Assembly (NCBI RefSeq): GCF_003491345.1
Contig: NZ_CP025512.1
Location: 1,302,001-1,366,000 of the forward strand
Source of the DNA: Neorhizobium sp. SOG26
Lineage (GTDB): Bacteria; Pseudomonadota; Alphaproteobacteria; Rhizobiales; Rhizobiaceae
Length of the DNA stretch: 64,000 nucleotides
Direction: 5' to 3'
The translations under genes were made by a program, and so were the position numbers. Numbering within the stretch: position 1 is the first letter of the stretch; every line of letters begins with the position of its first letter. The notes below the pieces were generated by a model. The model made no database searches, had not been told where the DNA came from, and saw only the letters and a program-made list of their open reading frames with translations. Positions 27,396 through 36,065 of this stretch are shown piece by piece.

Positions 27396-27791
27396 TCAGC
27401 AGGCGCTGTCGCCACCGGCCCAGCGCATGACGTCGCGCTTGATGCGTTCTCCATCCGGGCCGCTCATCAACGGTCCGAAAGCATCGAGACGCGCCGGAGT
27501 GCCTTCAGCCTGCACCACCAGCATCGGCCGTGATTCCGGGCTGTTGCGCGGCACTGCGAGGATGCGGGGGCGGCCGGAGAAGGAGTTCAGTTCCGGTGCC
27601 AATCGGTAAGGCTTGAACGTCGCATCACCCGACTTGAACCAGCAGGCGTTGGCCGCAAGGGCAACCCGCTCCATCACCGGCAGGGCTCCGCGGTTGGTAG
27701 CCACCGGGGCAGGGCGTTCCGGCGTGCATGCCGACAGGGCGAGCACGGTGGAACAGGCGAGCACGGAAACCGGAAGGCGATGGCGCAGCAT
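27396..27791 (-). CDS. Small lipoprotein of unknown function
   Basis: A 131-aa probable lipoprotein: a short signal (MLRHRLPVSVLACSTVLA) ends in the lipobox LSAC at about residue 22. The mature part has no family that I recognise; two Cys (ANACWF and the C-terminal GDSAC) may form a disulphide. It lies 59 nt downstream of purQ and may be carried on the pur transcript. The ATG at 27791 has AGGACAAG upstream. Confidence 0.72.
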   Translation of the reverse strand: MLRHRLPVSVLACSTVLALSACTPERPAPVATNRGALPVMERVALAANACWFKSGDATFKPYRLAPELNSFSGRPRILAVPRNSPESRPMLVVQAEGTPARLDAFGPLMSGPDGERIKRDVMRWAGGDSAC

Positions 27792-27850
27792 TTTCTTGTC
27801 CTGGGCTTGAAGGCCGGGATGGAGGATGATGACGTAAGGCGAGGGCGGCG

Positions 27851-28531
27851 TTAAGCGGTTGCCGCCACCACATCAAGCGCGGAAGCGAAGATGCCGCGAC
27901 CGTCGCTGCCGCCATGGGCAGATTCGATCAGGTTTTCCGGGTGAGGCATCATGCCGAGCACGTTGCCCTGGCGGTTCATGACACCGGCAATGTCGCTCAG
28001 GGAACCATTGGGGTTCGTGCCTTCGGCGTAACGGAACACGACTTCGCCGCGGTCTTCCATGCCGGCCAAGGTCTCGGGATCAACGAAGTAGTTGCCGTCG
28101 TGGTGGGCGACCGGGCAGCGGATGATCTGGCCCTTGGCATAAGCGCGGGTGAAGTCCGTATCGGCGTTTACCACCTCAAGCTTCACTTCCTTGCAGACGA
28201 ACTTGAGCGAGGTGTTGCGCATCAGGGCACCGGGCAGCATGCCCGCTTCGACCAGGATCTGGAAGCCGTTGCAGACGCCGAGCACCTTCACGCCCTTGTC
28301 AGCCTTCTCCTTGATGGCCTGCATCACCGGCATGCGGGCGGCAATAGCGCCGCAGCGGAGGTAGTCACCGTAGGAAAAACCGCCGGGAATGACGATGAGA
28401 TCGACGTCATCCGGGATCTCGGTCTCGGTCTGCCAGATGGTGATGGGGGCCTTGCCGGAGATCTTCGTCAACGCCGCGATCATGTCGCGGTCACGGTTGA
28501 GGCCGGGGAGTTGGACGACAGCGGACTTCAT
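27851..28531 (-). CDS. purQ: Phosphoribosylformylglycinamidine synthase subunit PurQ
   Basis: A 226-aa class I glutamine amidotransferase that supplies ammonia to PurL. The nucleophile Cys is in [13 protein letters not shown], and the His of the triad is in MMPHPENL. Other hallmarks are [11 protein letters not shown] and the N-terminal [11 protein letters not shown]. The ATG at 28531 lacks a clear ribosome site but overlaps the stop of a small upstream frame (ATGA arrangement), which suggests coupled translation. It belongs to the purC-purS-purQ unit. Confidence 0.96.
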   Translation of the reverse strand: MKSAVVQLPGLNRDRDMIAALTKISGKAPITIWQTETEIPDDVDLIVIPGGFSYGDYLRCGAIAARMPVMQAIKEKADKGVKVLGVCNGFQILVEAGMLPGALMRNTSLKFVCKEVKLEVVNADTDFTRAYAKGQIIRCPVAHHDGNYFVDPETLAGMEDRGEVVFRYAEGTNPNGSLSDIAGVMNRQGNVLGMMPHPENLIESAHGGSDGRGIFASALDVVAATA

Positions 28532-28689
28532 GGGTGTGGTTCAAACCTTGGCTGTGCCTCGGCCAGCTCGCGCCGCTCAAGGCTATTGTCGATCAGGTCG
28601 AGCGCCTCGTGCCCGGCCTGCGTCATGTCGATCCTGTCGCTCCGCTCACGCATCGTGTCGCAGTTTAGGCAGGAGGTCATCCGTGACAT
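28528..28689 (-). CDS. Possible small protein between purS and purQ
   Basis: A 53-codon frame that starts 24 nt after the purS stop and ends in a 4-nt overlap with the purQ ATG. The N-terminus carries a CLNC pair, followed by [21 protein letters not shown], predicted helical. Third codon positions are mostly G or C, as in the neighbouring genes. No strong ribosome site is seen; the ATG at 28680 is an alternative start. It may be a real leader protein that couples purQ translation, or just an open stretch. Confidence 0.4.
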   Translation of the reverse strand: MSRMTSCLNCDTMRERSDRIDMTQAGHEALDLIDNSLERRELAEAQPRFEPHP

Positions 28690-28713
28690 CGGCCACCGCT
28701 TGCGCGGCAAGCG

Positions 28714-28956
28714 TCAGTCGATCGCGATAGTGTAGTTCTCGATCACCGTGTTTGCCAGAAGCTTCTCGCACATGGCCTTCAGGTCCGCCTCGGCCTTTGC
28801 CTTGTCGGTGCCGTCGAGTTCAAGATCGAAAACCTTGCCCTGGCGAACCTGGCCGACGCCGGAAAAACCAAGGCTGCCGAGTGCGCCTTCGATGGCCTTC
28901 CCCTGCGGATCGAGAACGCCGTTCTTCAGCGTGACAGTCACGCGTGCCTTAATCAC
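28714..28956 (-). CDS. purS: Phosphoribosylformylglycinamidine synthase subunit PurS
   Basis: An 80-aa subunit that bridges PurL and PurQ. KARVTVTLKNGVLDPQGKAIEGALGSLGF is the PurS signature. The start is a GTG at 28956 with GGGGGT upstream. It is 15 nt after purC. Confidence 0.94.
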   Translation of the reverse strand: MIKARVTVTLKNGVLDPQGKAIEGALGSLGFSGVGQVRQGKVFDLELDGTDKAKAEADLKAMCEKLLANTVIENYTIAID

Positions 28957-28971
28957 TGATCTACCCCCAGC

Positions 28972-29736
28972 TTACTTGACCAGAACCGGGCCGGTGCCAC
29001 GGATCGGTTCGTTTTCATTGATGATGCCCAAACGGCGTGCAACTTCGGAATATGCTTCCAAGAGGCCGCCCATGTCGCGACGGAAACGGTCCTTGTCCAT
29101 CTTCTCCTGGGTCGTGATGTCCCACAGGCGGCAGCTATCCGGCGAAATCTCGTCCGCCAGGATGATGCGCATCATGTCGCCTTCGAAGAGGCGGCCGCAC
29201 TCGATCTTGAAGTCGATCAACTGGATACCGACGCCGAGGAAAAGCCCGGACAGGAAGTCGTTGACGCGGATGGCAAGCGCCATGATGTCGTCTAGTTCGG
29301 CGGGGTTTGCCCAGCCGAAGGCCGTGATGTGCTCCTCGGAGACCATCGGGTCTGCGAGCTGGTCCGACTTGTAGTAGAACTCGATGATCGAGCGCGGAAG
29401 AACCGTACCTTCCTCGATGCCGAGTCGGGTCGAGAGCGAACCCGCGGCGACGTTGCGCACAACGATCTCGAGCGGAATGATTTCCACTTCCTTGATCAGC
29501 TGCTCGCGCATGTTCAACCGACGAATGAAGTGCGTCGGAATGCCGATCTTGTTGAGGTGCGTGAAGAGGTATTCGCTGATGCGGTTGTTCAGCACACCTT
29601 TTCCGTCGATGACGTCATGCTTCTTCTTGTTGAAGGCGGTCGCATCATCCTTGAAGAATTGTATCAGCGTCCCTGGCTCCGGTCCTTCATACAGGATCTT
29701 GGCCTTGCCCTCGTATATACGGCGGCGACGGTTCAT
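28972..29736 (-). CDS. purC: SAICAR synthase PurC
   Basis: A 254-aa ATP-dependent ligase joining aspartate to CAIR in purine synthesis. [21 protein letters not shown] at the start, [27 protein letters not shown] and [10 protein letters not shown] are family hallmarks. I prefer the ATG at 29736 to one at 29751 because the N-terminus then matches other rhizobial PurC; neither has a strong ribosome site. First gene of purC-purS-purQ, divergent from the ATPase-inhibitor gene. Confidence 0.95.
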   Translation of the reverse strand: MNRRRRIYEGKAKILYEGPEPGTLIQFFKDDATAFNKKKHDVIDGKGVLNNRISEYLFTHLNKIGIPTHFIRRLNMREQLIKEVEIIPLEIVVRNVAAGSLSTRLGIEEGTVLPRSIIEFYYKSDQLADPMVSEEHITAFGWANPAELDDIMALAIRVNDFLSGLFLGVGIQLIDFKIECGRLFEGDMMRIILADEISPDSCRLWDITTQEKMDKDRFRRDMGGLLEAYSEVARRLGIINENEPIRGTGPVLVK

Positions 29737-29998
29737 ATCAGCTTGTCTCATTGTTGGCGCCGTCAGAGGCGCAAGTGGTAGTTCTGCGGTCCCTTATCGG
29801 AAAAGAACGCGTTTCACAATGCGGCGTCCTGCGGCGGTTCCTTGAAACCGGCGGATCAAGAGGTCGCTCGGGCGATTGCCCTGTGGGCAGCATGCGCGGC
29901 GCTTTGCCTCGCCTCACTTAAATCCTCATCAGCGCTAATTGAACTTCCATTGTGTTTTGATTATGGGGTCGGGCAGCACCTACATTGGGAGACTTGGC

Positions 29999-30313
29999 AT
30001 GACCGGTATCAGCGATCGCGAGAAAGCTTTCGAAAACAAGTTTGCACACGACCAGGAACTAAAGTTCAAGGCACTCGCTCGACGCAACAAGCTGCTGGGC
30101 CACTGGGCTGCCGGCATCATGGGCAAGGCTGATGCCGAAGCTTATGCCAAGGAAGTCGTGGCCGCCGATTTCGAGGAAGCTGGCGACGAAGACGTCTTCC
30201 GCAAGATCCGCACTGATTTCGATGCTGCCGCCGTCGCCGTCTCCGACCAGGACATCCGCACCAAGATGGTCGAACTCCTGGGCGAAGCGGTAGCCCAGAT
30301 CGAGAAGCAGTAA
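29999..30313 (+). CDS. F1Fo-ATPase inhibitor zeta subunit (DUF1476)
   Basis: A 104-aa soluble, mostly helical protein. TGISDREKAFENKFAHDQEL at the N-terminus and LLGHWAAGIMG are hallmarks of the DUF1476 family, whose Paracoccus member is the zeta subunit that inhibits ATP hydrolysis by F1. In other alphaproteobacteria inhibition varies from strong to weak, so potency here is unknown. The ATG at 29999 has GGGAG 8 nt upstream. The 262-nt gap before it (29737-29998) holds the divergent promoters; a TTGAAC-N17-TATGGG pair at 29939-29967 is a weak sigma-70 candidate. Confidence 0.88.
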   Translation: MTGISDREKAFENKFAHDQELKFKALARRNKLLGHWAAGIMGKADAEAYAKEVVAADFEEAGDEDVFRKIRTDFDAAAVAVSDQDIRTKMVELLGEAVAQIEKQ

Positions 30314-30368
30314 ATACGTTCCCGGCGCCGCCAGCAGATGCTCGCGGCGCTGGTTCAACACACGCCGG

Positions 30369-30923
30369 TCAAACTTTCAGGCGGCTCAAGAACTGAGCGA
30401 ACACCATCGTCCCTTCGGGCCAGGGTCCGTGACCGGATTCCGCATTGATGTGGCCTGATTCTCCGGCATCGATCAGCAGCGATCCCCAGGCAGCAGCAAC
30501 ATCATCCGCGTGTTCGTAGGAACCGAACGGATCATTGCGGCTGGCGATCGTCAGTGACGGAAACGGCAGCGGTTCGCGCGGGTAGGGGCCAAAGGTCATC
30601 AAATGCTTTGGCCGGATCTTCGGGTTCTCCACCTCGGGCGGCGCGACGAGGAACGCACCGGCCACCGGCTTGCGAAACTCAGGCACGGCGTGCATGACCG
30701 CAGCCACGCCTAGCGAGTGCGCGACGAGAACCACCGGCTTCGTCGCGGCATTCACCTCTTCGATCACCCTTGCGACCCAATCCTCACGGACCGGCTTCGA
30801 CCATTCCGCCTGCTCCACCCGACGGGCGGTCGTGAGCTTCTGCTGCCAGCGGCTCTGCCAGTGGTCCGGTCCGGAATTGGTATAGCCGGGAACGATCAGT
30901 ATTTCTGCTTCTGATGCTTTCAT
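30369..30923 (-). CDS. RBBP9/YdeN-family alpha/beta hydrolase
   Basis: A 184-aa serine hydrolase. The N-terminal ILIVPGYTNSGPDHWQSRW is typical of the family. The nucleophile Ser is in VAHSLGV, the Asp in ASRNDPF and the His in the C-terminal GHINAESGHGPW. The substrate is unknown. It begins 31 nt after the purB stop, in the same direction, so it may be the last gene of the purB transcript. Confidence 0.85.
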   Translation of the reverse strand: MKASEAEILIVPGYTNSGPDHWQSRWQQKLTTARRVEQAEWSKPVREDWVARVIEEVNAATKPVVLVAHSLGVAAVMHAVPEFRKPVAGAFLVAPPEVENPKIRPKHLMTFGPYPREPLPFPSLTIASRNDPFGSYEHADDVAAAWGSLLIDAGESGHINAESGHGPWPEGTMVFAQFLSRLKV

Positions 30924-30954
30924 GCCGGCTATCTGGGTCCAATCGCGTGCGATA

Positions 30955-32262
30955 TCAAGCTTCGCCGAAGACGCGGCGGAAGATCGTGTCGACGTGCTTG
31001 GTGTGGTAGCCGAGATCGAATTTCTCGCGAATGACGTCTTCCGATAGCGCTGCGCGCACTTCCTGGTCGGCCAGAAGCTCCTCCAGGAAGTCCTTGCCTT
31101 CTTCCCAGACCTTCATCGCGTTGCGCTGCACGAGGCGGTAGGCATCCTCACGCGACACACCGGCCTGGGTGAGGGCAAGAAGCACACGCTGCGAGTGAAC
31201 AAGGCCGCGGAACTTGTTCATGTTCTTCATCATGTTCTCGGGGTAGACGAGAAGCTTGTCGATGACGCCCGTCAGGCGCGCCAGCGCGAAGTCCAACGTT
31301 ACGGTGGCGTCAGGGCCGATCATGCGCTCGACGGACGAGTGGGAGATATCCCGCTCATGCCACAGCGCGACGTTTTCCATCGCCGGCATGGCGAAAGACC
31401 GAACCATGCGCGACAGACCGGTGAGGTTCTCGGTGAGGACCGGGTTGCGCTTGTGCGGCATGGCCGACGAGCCCTTCTGGCCCGGCGAGAAATACTCCTC
31501 GGCTTCCAGCACTTCCGTGCGCTGCAGGTGGCGGATTTCGGTCGCGAGCCGCTCGATGGACGAAGCGATGACGCCAAGCGTTGCGAAATACATGGCATGG
31601 CGATCGCGCGGGATAACCTGGGTGGAAACCGGCTCTGCCTTCAGTCCCATGGCGGCCGCGACATGTTCTTCGACGCGCGGGTCGATATTGGCGAAGGTAC
31701 CGACAGCGCCGGAGATGGCGCATGTCGCGATCTCGTCGCGCGCAGCCAGCAGGCGCGTCTTGTTGCGATCGAACTCGGCATAGGCCTGCGCCAGCTTCAC
31801 GCCGAAGGTGGTCGGCTCCGCATGGATGCCGTGGCTGCGGCCGATGGTGACCGTGTTCTTGTGCTCGAAAGCGCGACGCTTGAGCGCTTCCAGGAGCTTG
31901 TCCATGTCTGCCAGCAGAAGATCTGTCGCACGAACAAGCTGCACGTTGAAGCAGGTATCGAGCACATCGGACGAGGTCATGCCCTGGTGGATGAAGCGGC
32001 TGTCCGGACCGACAAACTCGGCCAGGTGCGTCAGGAAGGCGATGACGTCATGTTTGGTAACGGCTTCGATCTCGTCGATGCGCGCGACGTTGAACTCGGC
32101 CTTGCCGCCCTTTTCCCAGATGGTCTCGGCCGCTGACTTGGGGATGACGCCGATGGCGGCGAGTGCATCGCAGGCATGTGCTTCGATTTCAAACCAGATG
32201 CGAAACTTGGTTTCCGGAGACCAGATGGCCACCATCTCGGGCCGCGAGTAACGGGGGATCAT
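30955..32262 (-). CDS. purB: Adenylosuccinate lyase
   Basis: A 435-aa fumarase-superfamily lyase that acts twice in purine synthesis (SAICAR to AICAR, adenylosuccinate to AMP). The signature loop SSAMPHKRNP is present with the catalytic Ser. GRSHGIHAEPTTFG supplies the catalytic His, and TSSDVLDTC is also conserved. The ATG at 32262 has AGGAACG about 7 nt upstream. It follows the DUF2259 gene by 68 nt in the same direction. It is separated from the other pur genes by about 1.2 kb. Confidence 0.97.
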   Translation of the reverse strand: MIPRYSRPEMVAIWSPETKFRIWFEIEAHACDALAAIGVIPKSAAETIWEKGGKAEFNVARIDEIEAVTKHDVIAFLTHLAEFVGPDSRFIHQGMTSSDVLDTCFNVQLVRATDLLLADMDKLLEALKRRAFEHKNTVTIGRSHGIHAEPTTFGVKLAQAYAEFDRNKTRLLAARDEIATCAISGAVGTFANIDPRVEEHVAAAMGLKAEPVSTQVIPRDRHAMYFATLGVIASSIERLATEIRHLQRTEVLEAEEYFSPGQKGSSAMPHKRNPVLTENLTGLSRMVRSFAMPAMENVALWHERDISHSSVERMIGPDATVTLDFALARLTGVIDKLLVYPENMMKNMNKFRGLVHSQRVLLALTQAGVSREDAYRLVQRNAMKVWEEGKDFLEELLADQEVRAALSEDVIREKFDLGYHTKHVDTIFRRVFGEA

Positions 32263-32330
32263 GAATTATCGTTCCTGTGGATTTCAGCGCCGCTGTAGCA
32301 AGAAGCGCCGGTAAGCTCAAGTTTTGAGAA

Positions 32331-33089
32331 TCAACGTGTGGGTGGAGCCGCCGTCTTGATAGGCACCGCGATCCAGCGACCGTCAGGCCCTTCGAAGCCG
32401 GCGCTGAGCACCATCACGAGCGCCACCTCGACCGTGCCGCCACCCGTGGTTTGGCCGGCGACAATGCCAGCAAGCCGGTATCCGCTGACGCAGCCGCGGG
32501 AATTCGGGATGGGTTCGTCGTCGTACACGACGTCGTTTGCAGCCTCGCCATCCCGCTCGGTGAACCGCAGGCGGAACGATACCTTCTGCTCGATCACGCC
32601 TTCGCAGGCCGGATCCGGCGGCTCGGGAATCTCCTCCAGCACCAGGGTGCTCGGCTCCTCGATCGGCGGCAGTACCGAGACATGCCGGTAGCGGATCTTG
32701 CGCGCGTCAACATCCGACTCGGTGATCGGATTGAAGGCGAGGAATTCCGCCGGCTGATTGTCTATCTCATGGGTGTCGAGCAGCGTTTCCGCGGCGCTCT
32801 GAACCTTCCATCGCGCCTGGGCAAGGCTGGCCCCGTCCTCCTCCAGCCGGGCGCGGAACGGCGTGCCGGGAAGGTAGGTGTCCTTATCGAGGTCAACCGT
32901 ATAGATGCTGGCATAAGGAAAGCCGGAGCCATCCTGGATGCCGTATTCCTCGAAGGCGAAGACCGCGCCATCTGGCGAAAAACCGATCGGCCGGATGCTT
33001 GCGATATCGCCTGCCTGTGCGGGCGCGGCGGCTAAGGCGACAACTGCGCCGAGAACAGGCAGGCTAAGCAGGTGGCGCTGGCTTCTCAT
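32331..33089 (-). CDS. Secreted protein of the DUF2259 family
   Basis: A 252-aa exported protein with a signal peptide (about 26 residues, ending AQA). The mature start [33 protein letters not shown] is the DUF2259 signature; function unknown. One Cys pair (DPACEG, SRGCVSG) may form a disulphide. Its ATG overlaps the rpe stop by 4 nt, so it is translationally coupled to rpe. That coupling is striking for a periplasmic protein behind a cytosolic sugar epimerase. Confidence 0.82.
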   Translation of the reverse strand: MRSQRHLLSLPVLGAVVALAAAPAQAGDIASIRPIGFSPDGAVFAFEEYGIQDGSGFPYASIYTVDLDKDTYLPGTPFRARLEEDGASLAQARWKVQSAAETLLDTHEIDNQPAEFLAFNPITESDVDARKIRYRHVSVLPPIEEPSTLVLEEIPEPPDPACEGVIEQKVSFRLRFTERDGEAANDVVYDDEPIPNSRGCVSGYRLAGIVAGQTTGGGTVEVALVMVLSAGFEGPDGRWIAVPIKTAAPPTR

Positions 33090-33763
33090 CCTCGACCATC
33101 CGCTGCTGCTTGCTTGAGACGCGCTATGTTCTCGCGATAGGCGGTGACGCCATCACCCTTGTAGACGGCGGAGCCCGCCACAAAGACATTCGCGCCGGCA
33201 GCCGTGGCAGCCCCAATGGTATCCGCCGTGATCCCACCATCAACCTCCAGCTCGATCGGTCGCGCGCCGATCATCGCCTTGGCAGCACGGATCTTGTCGA
33301 ACATCGCCGGGATGAATTTTTGGCCCCCGAAGCCTGGATTGACGCTCATGATCAGGATGAGATCCACGTCGTCCAGCACGTTCTCGATGACCGAAAGCGG
33401 CGTTGCGGGGTTGAGCGTGACGCCAACCTTCTTGCCGTGGCCACGGATCGTCTGGAGCGAGCGGTGAAGATGCGCACCGGCTTCGGCATGCACCGTGATG
33501 CCATCGCAGCCAGCCTTGGCAAAGGCTTCAAGATACGGATCAGCCGGCGAAATCATCAGGTGACAATCGAAGAAGGCAGAGGTGTACGGCCGCAGCGACT
33601 TGATGACGTCTGGCCCGAAGGAAATATTGGGCACGAAATGCCCATCCATCACGTCGAGATGTACCCAGTCGGCCCCGGCGTCGACCACATCCTTGACCTC
33701 CTGGCCAAGCCTGGAGAAGTCCGCGGCAAGAATGGACGGTGCGATGCGAATGGGCAGGGTCAT
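33086..33763 (-). CDS. rpe: Ribulose-phosphate 3-epimerase
   Basis: A 225-aa TIM-barrel metalloenzyme interconverting ribulose 5-phosphate and xylulose 5-phosphate. [46 protein letters not shown] and EVDGGI carry the metal and phosphate sites. The ATG at 33763 has GGAGA 8 nt upstream; the longer frame to 33817 has no support. It works with gnd (4922) in the pentose phosphate pathway. Confidence 0.96.
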   Translation of the reverse strand: MTLPIRIAPSILAADFSRLGQEVKDVVDAGADWVHLDVMDGHFVPNISFGPDVIKSLRPYTSAFFDCHLMISPADPYLEAFAKAGCDGITVHAEAGAHLHRSLQTIRGHGKKVGVTLNPATPLSVIENVLDDVDLILIMSVNPGFGGQKFIPAMFDKIRAAKAMIGARPIELEVDGGITADTIGAATAAGANVFVAGSAVYKGDGVTAYRENIARLKQAAADGRG

Positions 33764-33820
33764 CAACGTGTTCTCCGGTTGTTGGCGCCCTCTACCATCC
33801 AGATGCGAGAGGAACAACGG

Positions 33821-34888
33821 CTAGTCGGTTGCGGCCGGTGACAGCACGAAGCCCGAGCCGCGCCATTCAAGCAAACGGAACGGGTTGTCGGCAAGCTCGT
33901 GGTTCTCATCGAAGCGGATGGGTCCAATGGCGGTGCTGAAGCTCTTGCCCGCAAAAGCCGCGACAGGCTCTTGTCCGGCAGTCACCGCCTGGTGAGCAAG
34001 TTCAACCGCTGCGTAAGCCGGCAGCATATAGCCTTCGACCTCAAGCCCTTTCGCGCGAAGTGCAGAGACGGCCGGTGCGGCAGAGGGAAGCGACGCGTAA
34101 TCAGGAATGGCGATCGCCAAGACGCCATCAGGTAGCGGAACGGGGCGGTTGAGGCCGCGCAACGTGTCACCGCCGAGCAGCGTCAGCGGCACGTTCTCGG
34201 CTGCTGCATCGCGCGCAATGATCGCGGCATCGTTCCGGTCCCCGCCGAACAAGGCATGGGTGATGCCGGCCTTGGCCAAACGGCGAACAAGCGCGATCTG
34301 CTGTTCCTGCCCGGGGCGGAACGTGTCGGTGAAGGCCGCGGTCATACCCTTGGGTTCGAGTCGGTCGCGGACCGCCCCCACGAGCTCGCGTCCATAGATC
34401 GTACCGTCTTCCATGAAGGCGACCGGCTCTGCTTTCCACAGGCGCAGGATCGTTTCGGCAAGCTGCTCTGCTTCCGCTCCTTCGGCTGGCGCCATCCGGA
34501 AGAAGGGCCAGTTGTTGCGCAAGGCGTCTTCCATGAGGATTTTCGAGCGCACGGAAACCGTGATGGAGGGGATCTGCGCGGCCTTCAGGGCAGGAAGTGC
34601 CGTGGTCAGGGTCTCGACGCAGAGAAAGCCGACTGCAGCGGCAACCTTGGCGTCGGCAAGCGCCTTGGCAACCGACGCTCCGTCTTTCTCTTCGCAGCTC
34701 TCTTCGACCTCGACCAGGGTATCACCAACGGCCTTGGCGGCAGCGCGTGCACCCTCGAAGATCTGCGTGCCCAGCAGTGCGTAAGGTCCGGAGCGAGGTG
34801 CAACAACGCCGATCACCGCCGCGGCTGCGGGCTGAGAGGTGCCGATCACGGCCAGCAGACCGGCGATGATGAGACGTCTGGCTGTCAT
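33821..34888 (-). CDS. Branched-chain amino acid-type ABC transporter substrate-binding protein
   Basis: A 355-aa periplasmic binding protein of the Leu/Ile/Val-like class (type I fold). It has a signal peptide (first ~24 residues, ending AAA). VIGVVAPRSGPYALLGTQIFEGARAA is the typical first strand and helix, and a Cys pair (SCEEKD, FLCVET) is near the usual disulphide position. No permease or ATPase gene is adjacent, so it is an orphan, and its ligand is unknown. It lies 57 nt upstream of rpe. Confidence 0.8.
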   Translation of the reverse strand: MTARRLIIAGLLAVIGTSQPAAAAVIGVVAPRSGPYALLGTQIFEGARAAAKAVGDTLVEVEESCEEKDGASVAKALADAKVAAAVGFLCVETLTTALPALKAAQIPSITVSVRSKILMEDALRNNWPFFRMAPAEGAEAEQLAETILRLWKAEPVAFMEDGTIYGRELVGAVRDRLEPKGMTAAFTDTFRPGQEQQIALVRRLAKAGITHALFGGDRNDAAIIARDAAAENVPLTLLGGDTLRGLNRPVPLPDGVLAIAIPDYASLPSAAPAVSALRAKGLEVEGYMLPAYAAVELAHQAVTAGQEPVAAFAGKSFSTAIGPIRFDENHELADNPFRLLEWRGSGFVLSPAATD

Positions 34889-35133
34889 GCATTCCCTGCC
34901 ATTTCACCTGTCTCGACATTTACCCCTCTCGGCCCAGCCGTCAAAGAGATTCCTGTCAGTAGCGGATTTGCGAGCGGCTGCGTAGACTTCATGCCTCCGC
35001 CTCACCATATTGCCTGAACACGCCGAAGGTGATCTGTTTCGTTCGCTCTCTCGTTCGCGGGAGATCAAGCTCCGTTCCGGCCAGGAGGAAACGCCGGCGG
35101 CGGATCAACAGGTTGCCGTTGAGGGAATATTTC

Positions 35134-36063
35134 ATGCCAGACGACACCATGCGCGCTCTGCCTGCCTCGATCGACGAAACCATCGCCATGCTTGGCGCTG
35201 AGGATTATCTCGCCGGGCGAGCTCTCGGCACGGTGGTTTTCCTGGCGCTGAAGATGAAGCGGCCGCTGTTCCTGGAAGGCGAGGCGGGTGTCGGGAAGAC
35301 GGAGATCGCCAAGAGCATCGCCAAGGCGCTAGACCGGCCGCTGATCCGCCTGCAATGCTACGAGGGGCTCGATGTGTCCTCTGCCGTTTACGAGTGGAAT
35401 TACCCGGCGCAGATGCTGGACATCCGGCTTTCGGAGGCGGCTGGCGTCAAGGATCGCAACGCTATTGAGGCCAACCTTTTTTCGGAGCGGCACCTGATCC
35501 GTCGGCCGGTCCTGCAGGCGCTCGGCGAACCAGGCGGAAAGCCGCCCGTCTTCCTGATCGATGAACTAGACCGCACCGACGAGGCATTCGAAGCCTTCCT
35601 CCTGGAAGTGCTATCCGACTTCCAGGTGACGATTCCGGAGTTCGGCACGATCAAGGCCGACGAGCCGCCGATCGTCATCGTGACGACCAACCGCACCCGC
35701 GAAATCCATGATGCCCTGAAACGGCGCTGTCTCTACCATTGGGTTGATTATCCCGATGCCGCGCAGGAGCTGGAGATCATCCGGCGCAAGGTGCCGAACT
35801 GTCCTGACATGCTGTCGCGGCAGATCGTGGCCTTCGTACAGAAGCTCCGAACGCTTCAACTGTTCAAGAATCCCGGCGTGGCGGAGACCATCGACTGGGC
35901 GACGGCGCTGACCGAACTTGATCGGGTGGCGCTCGATCCGGAAACGATCGCCGATACGCTCGGGACGCTTCTTAAATACCAGGAAGACATCGGTCGTGTG
36001 CGCGGCGGCGAGGGCGAACGTGTGCTGGCCGAGGTGAAAACCGAACTGCAGGCGGCGGGGTAG
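35134..36063 (+). CDS. MoxR/CoxD-type AAA+ ATPase
   Basis: A 309-aa AAA+ ATPase. Walker A is GEAGVGKT, Walker B FLIDELDRTD, and an arginine-containing sensor follows (TTNRTREIHDALKRRCLYHWVDYPD). MoxR ATPases act with VWA-domain partners to insert metals or cofactors; the next gene is such a partner. In carboxydotrophs the CoxD homologue helps build the Mo-Cu site of CO dehydrogenase. The ATG at 35134 has GAGGGA 6 nt upstream; the in-frame start at 35029 is unlikely. First gene of a six-gene operon. Confidence 0.88.
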   Translation: MPDDTMRALPASIDETIAMLGAEDYLAGRALGTVVFLALKMKRPLFLEGEAGVGKTEIAKSIAKALDRPLIRLQCYEGLDVSSAVYEWNYPAQMLDIRLSEAAGVKDRNAIEANLFSERHLIRRPVLQALGEPGGKPPVFLIDELDRTDEAFEAFLLEVLSDFQVTIPEFGTIKADEPPIVIVTTNRTREIHDALKRRCLYHWVDYPDAAQELEIIRRKVPNCPDMLSRQIVAFVQKLRTLQLFKNPGVAETIDWATALTELDRVALDPETIADTLGTLLKYQEDIGRVRGGEGERVLAEVKTELQAAG

Positions 36064-36065
36064 GC

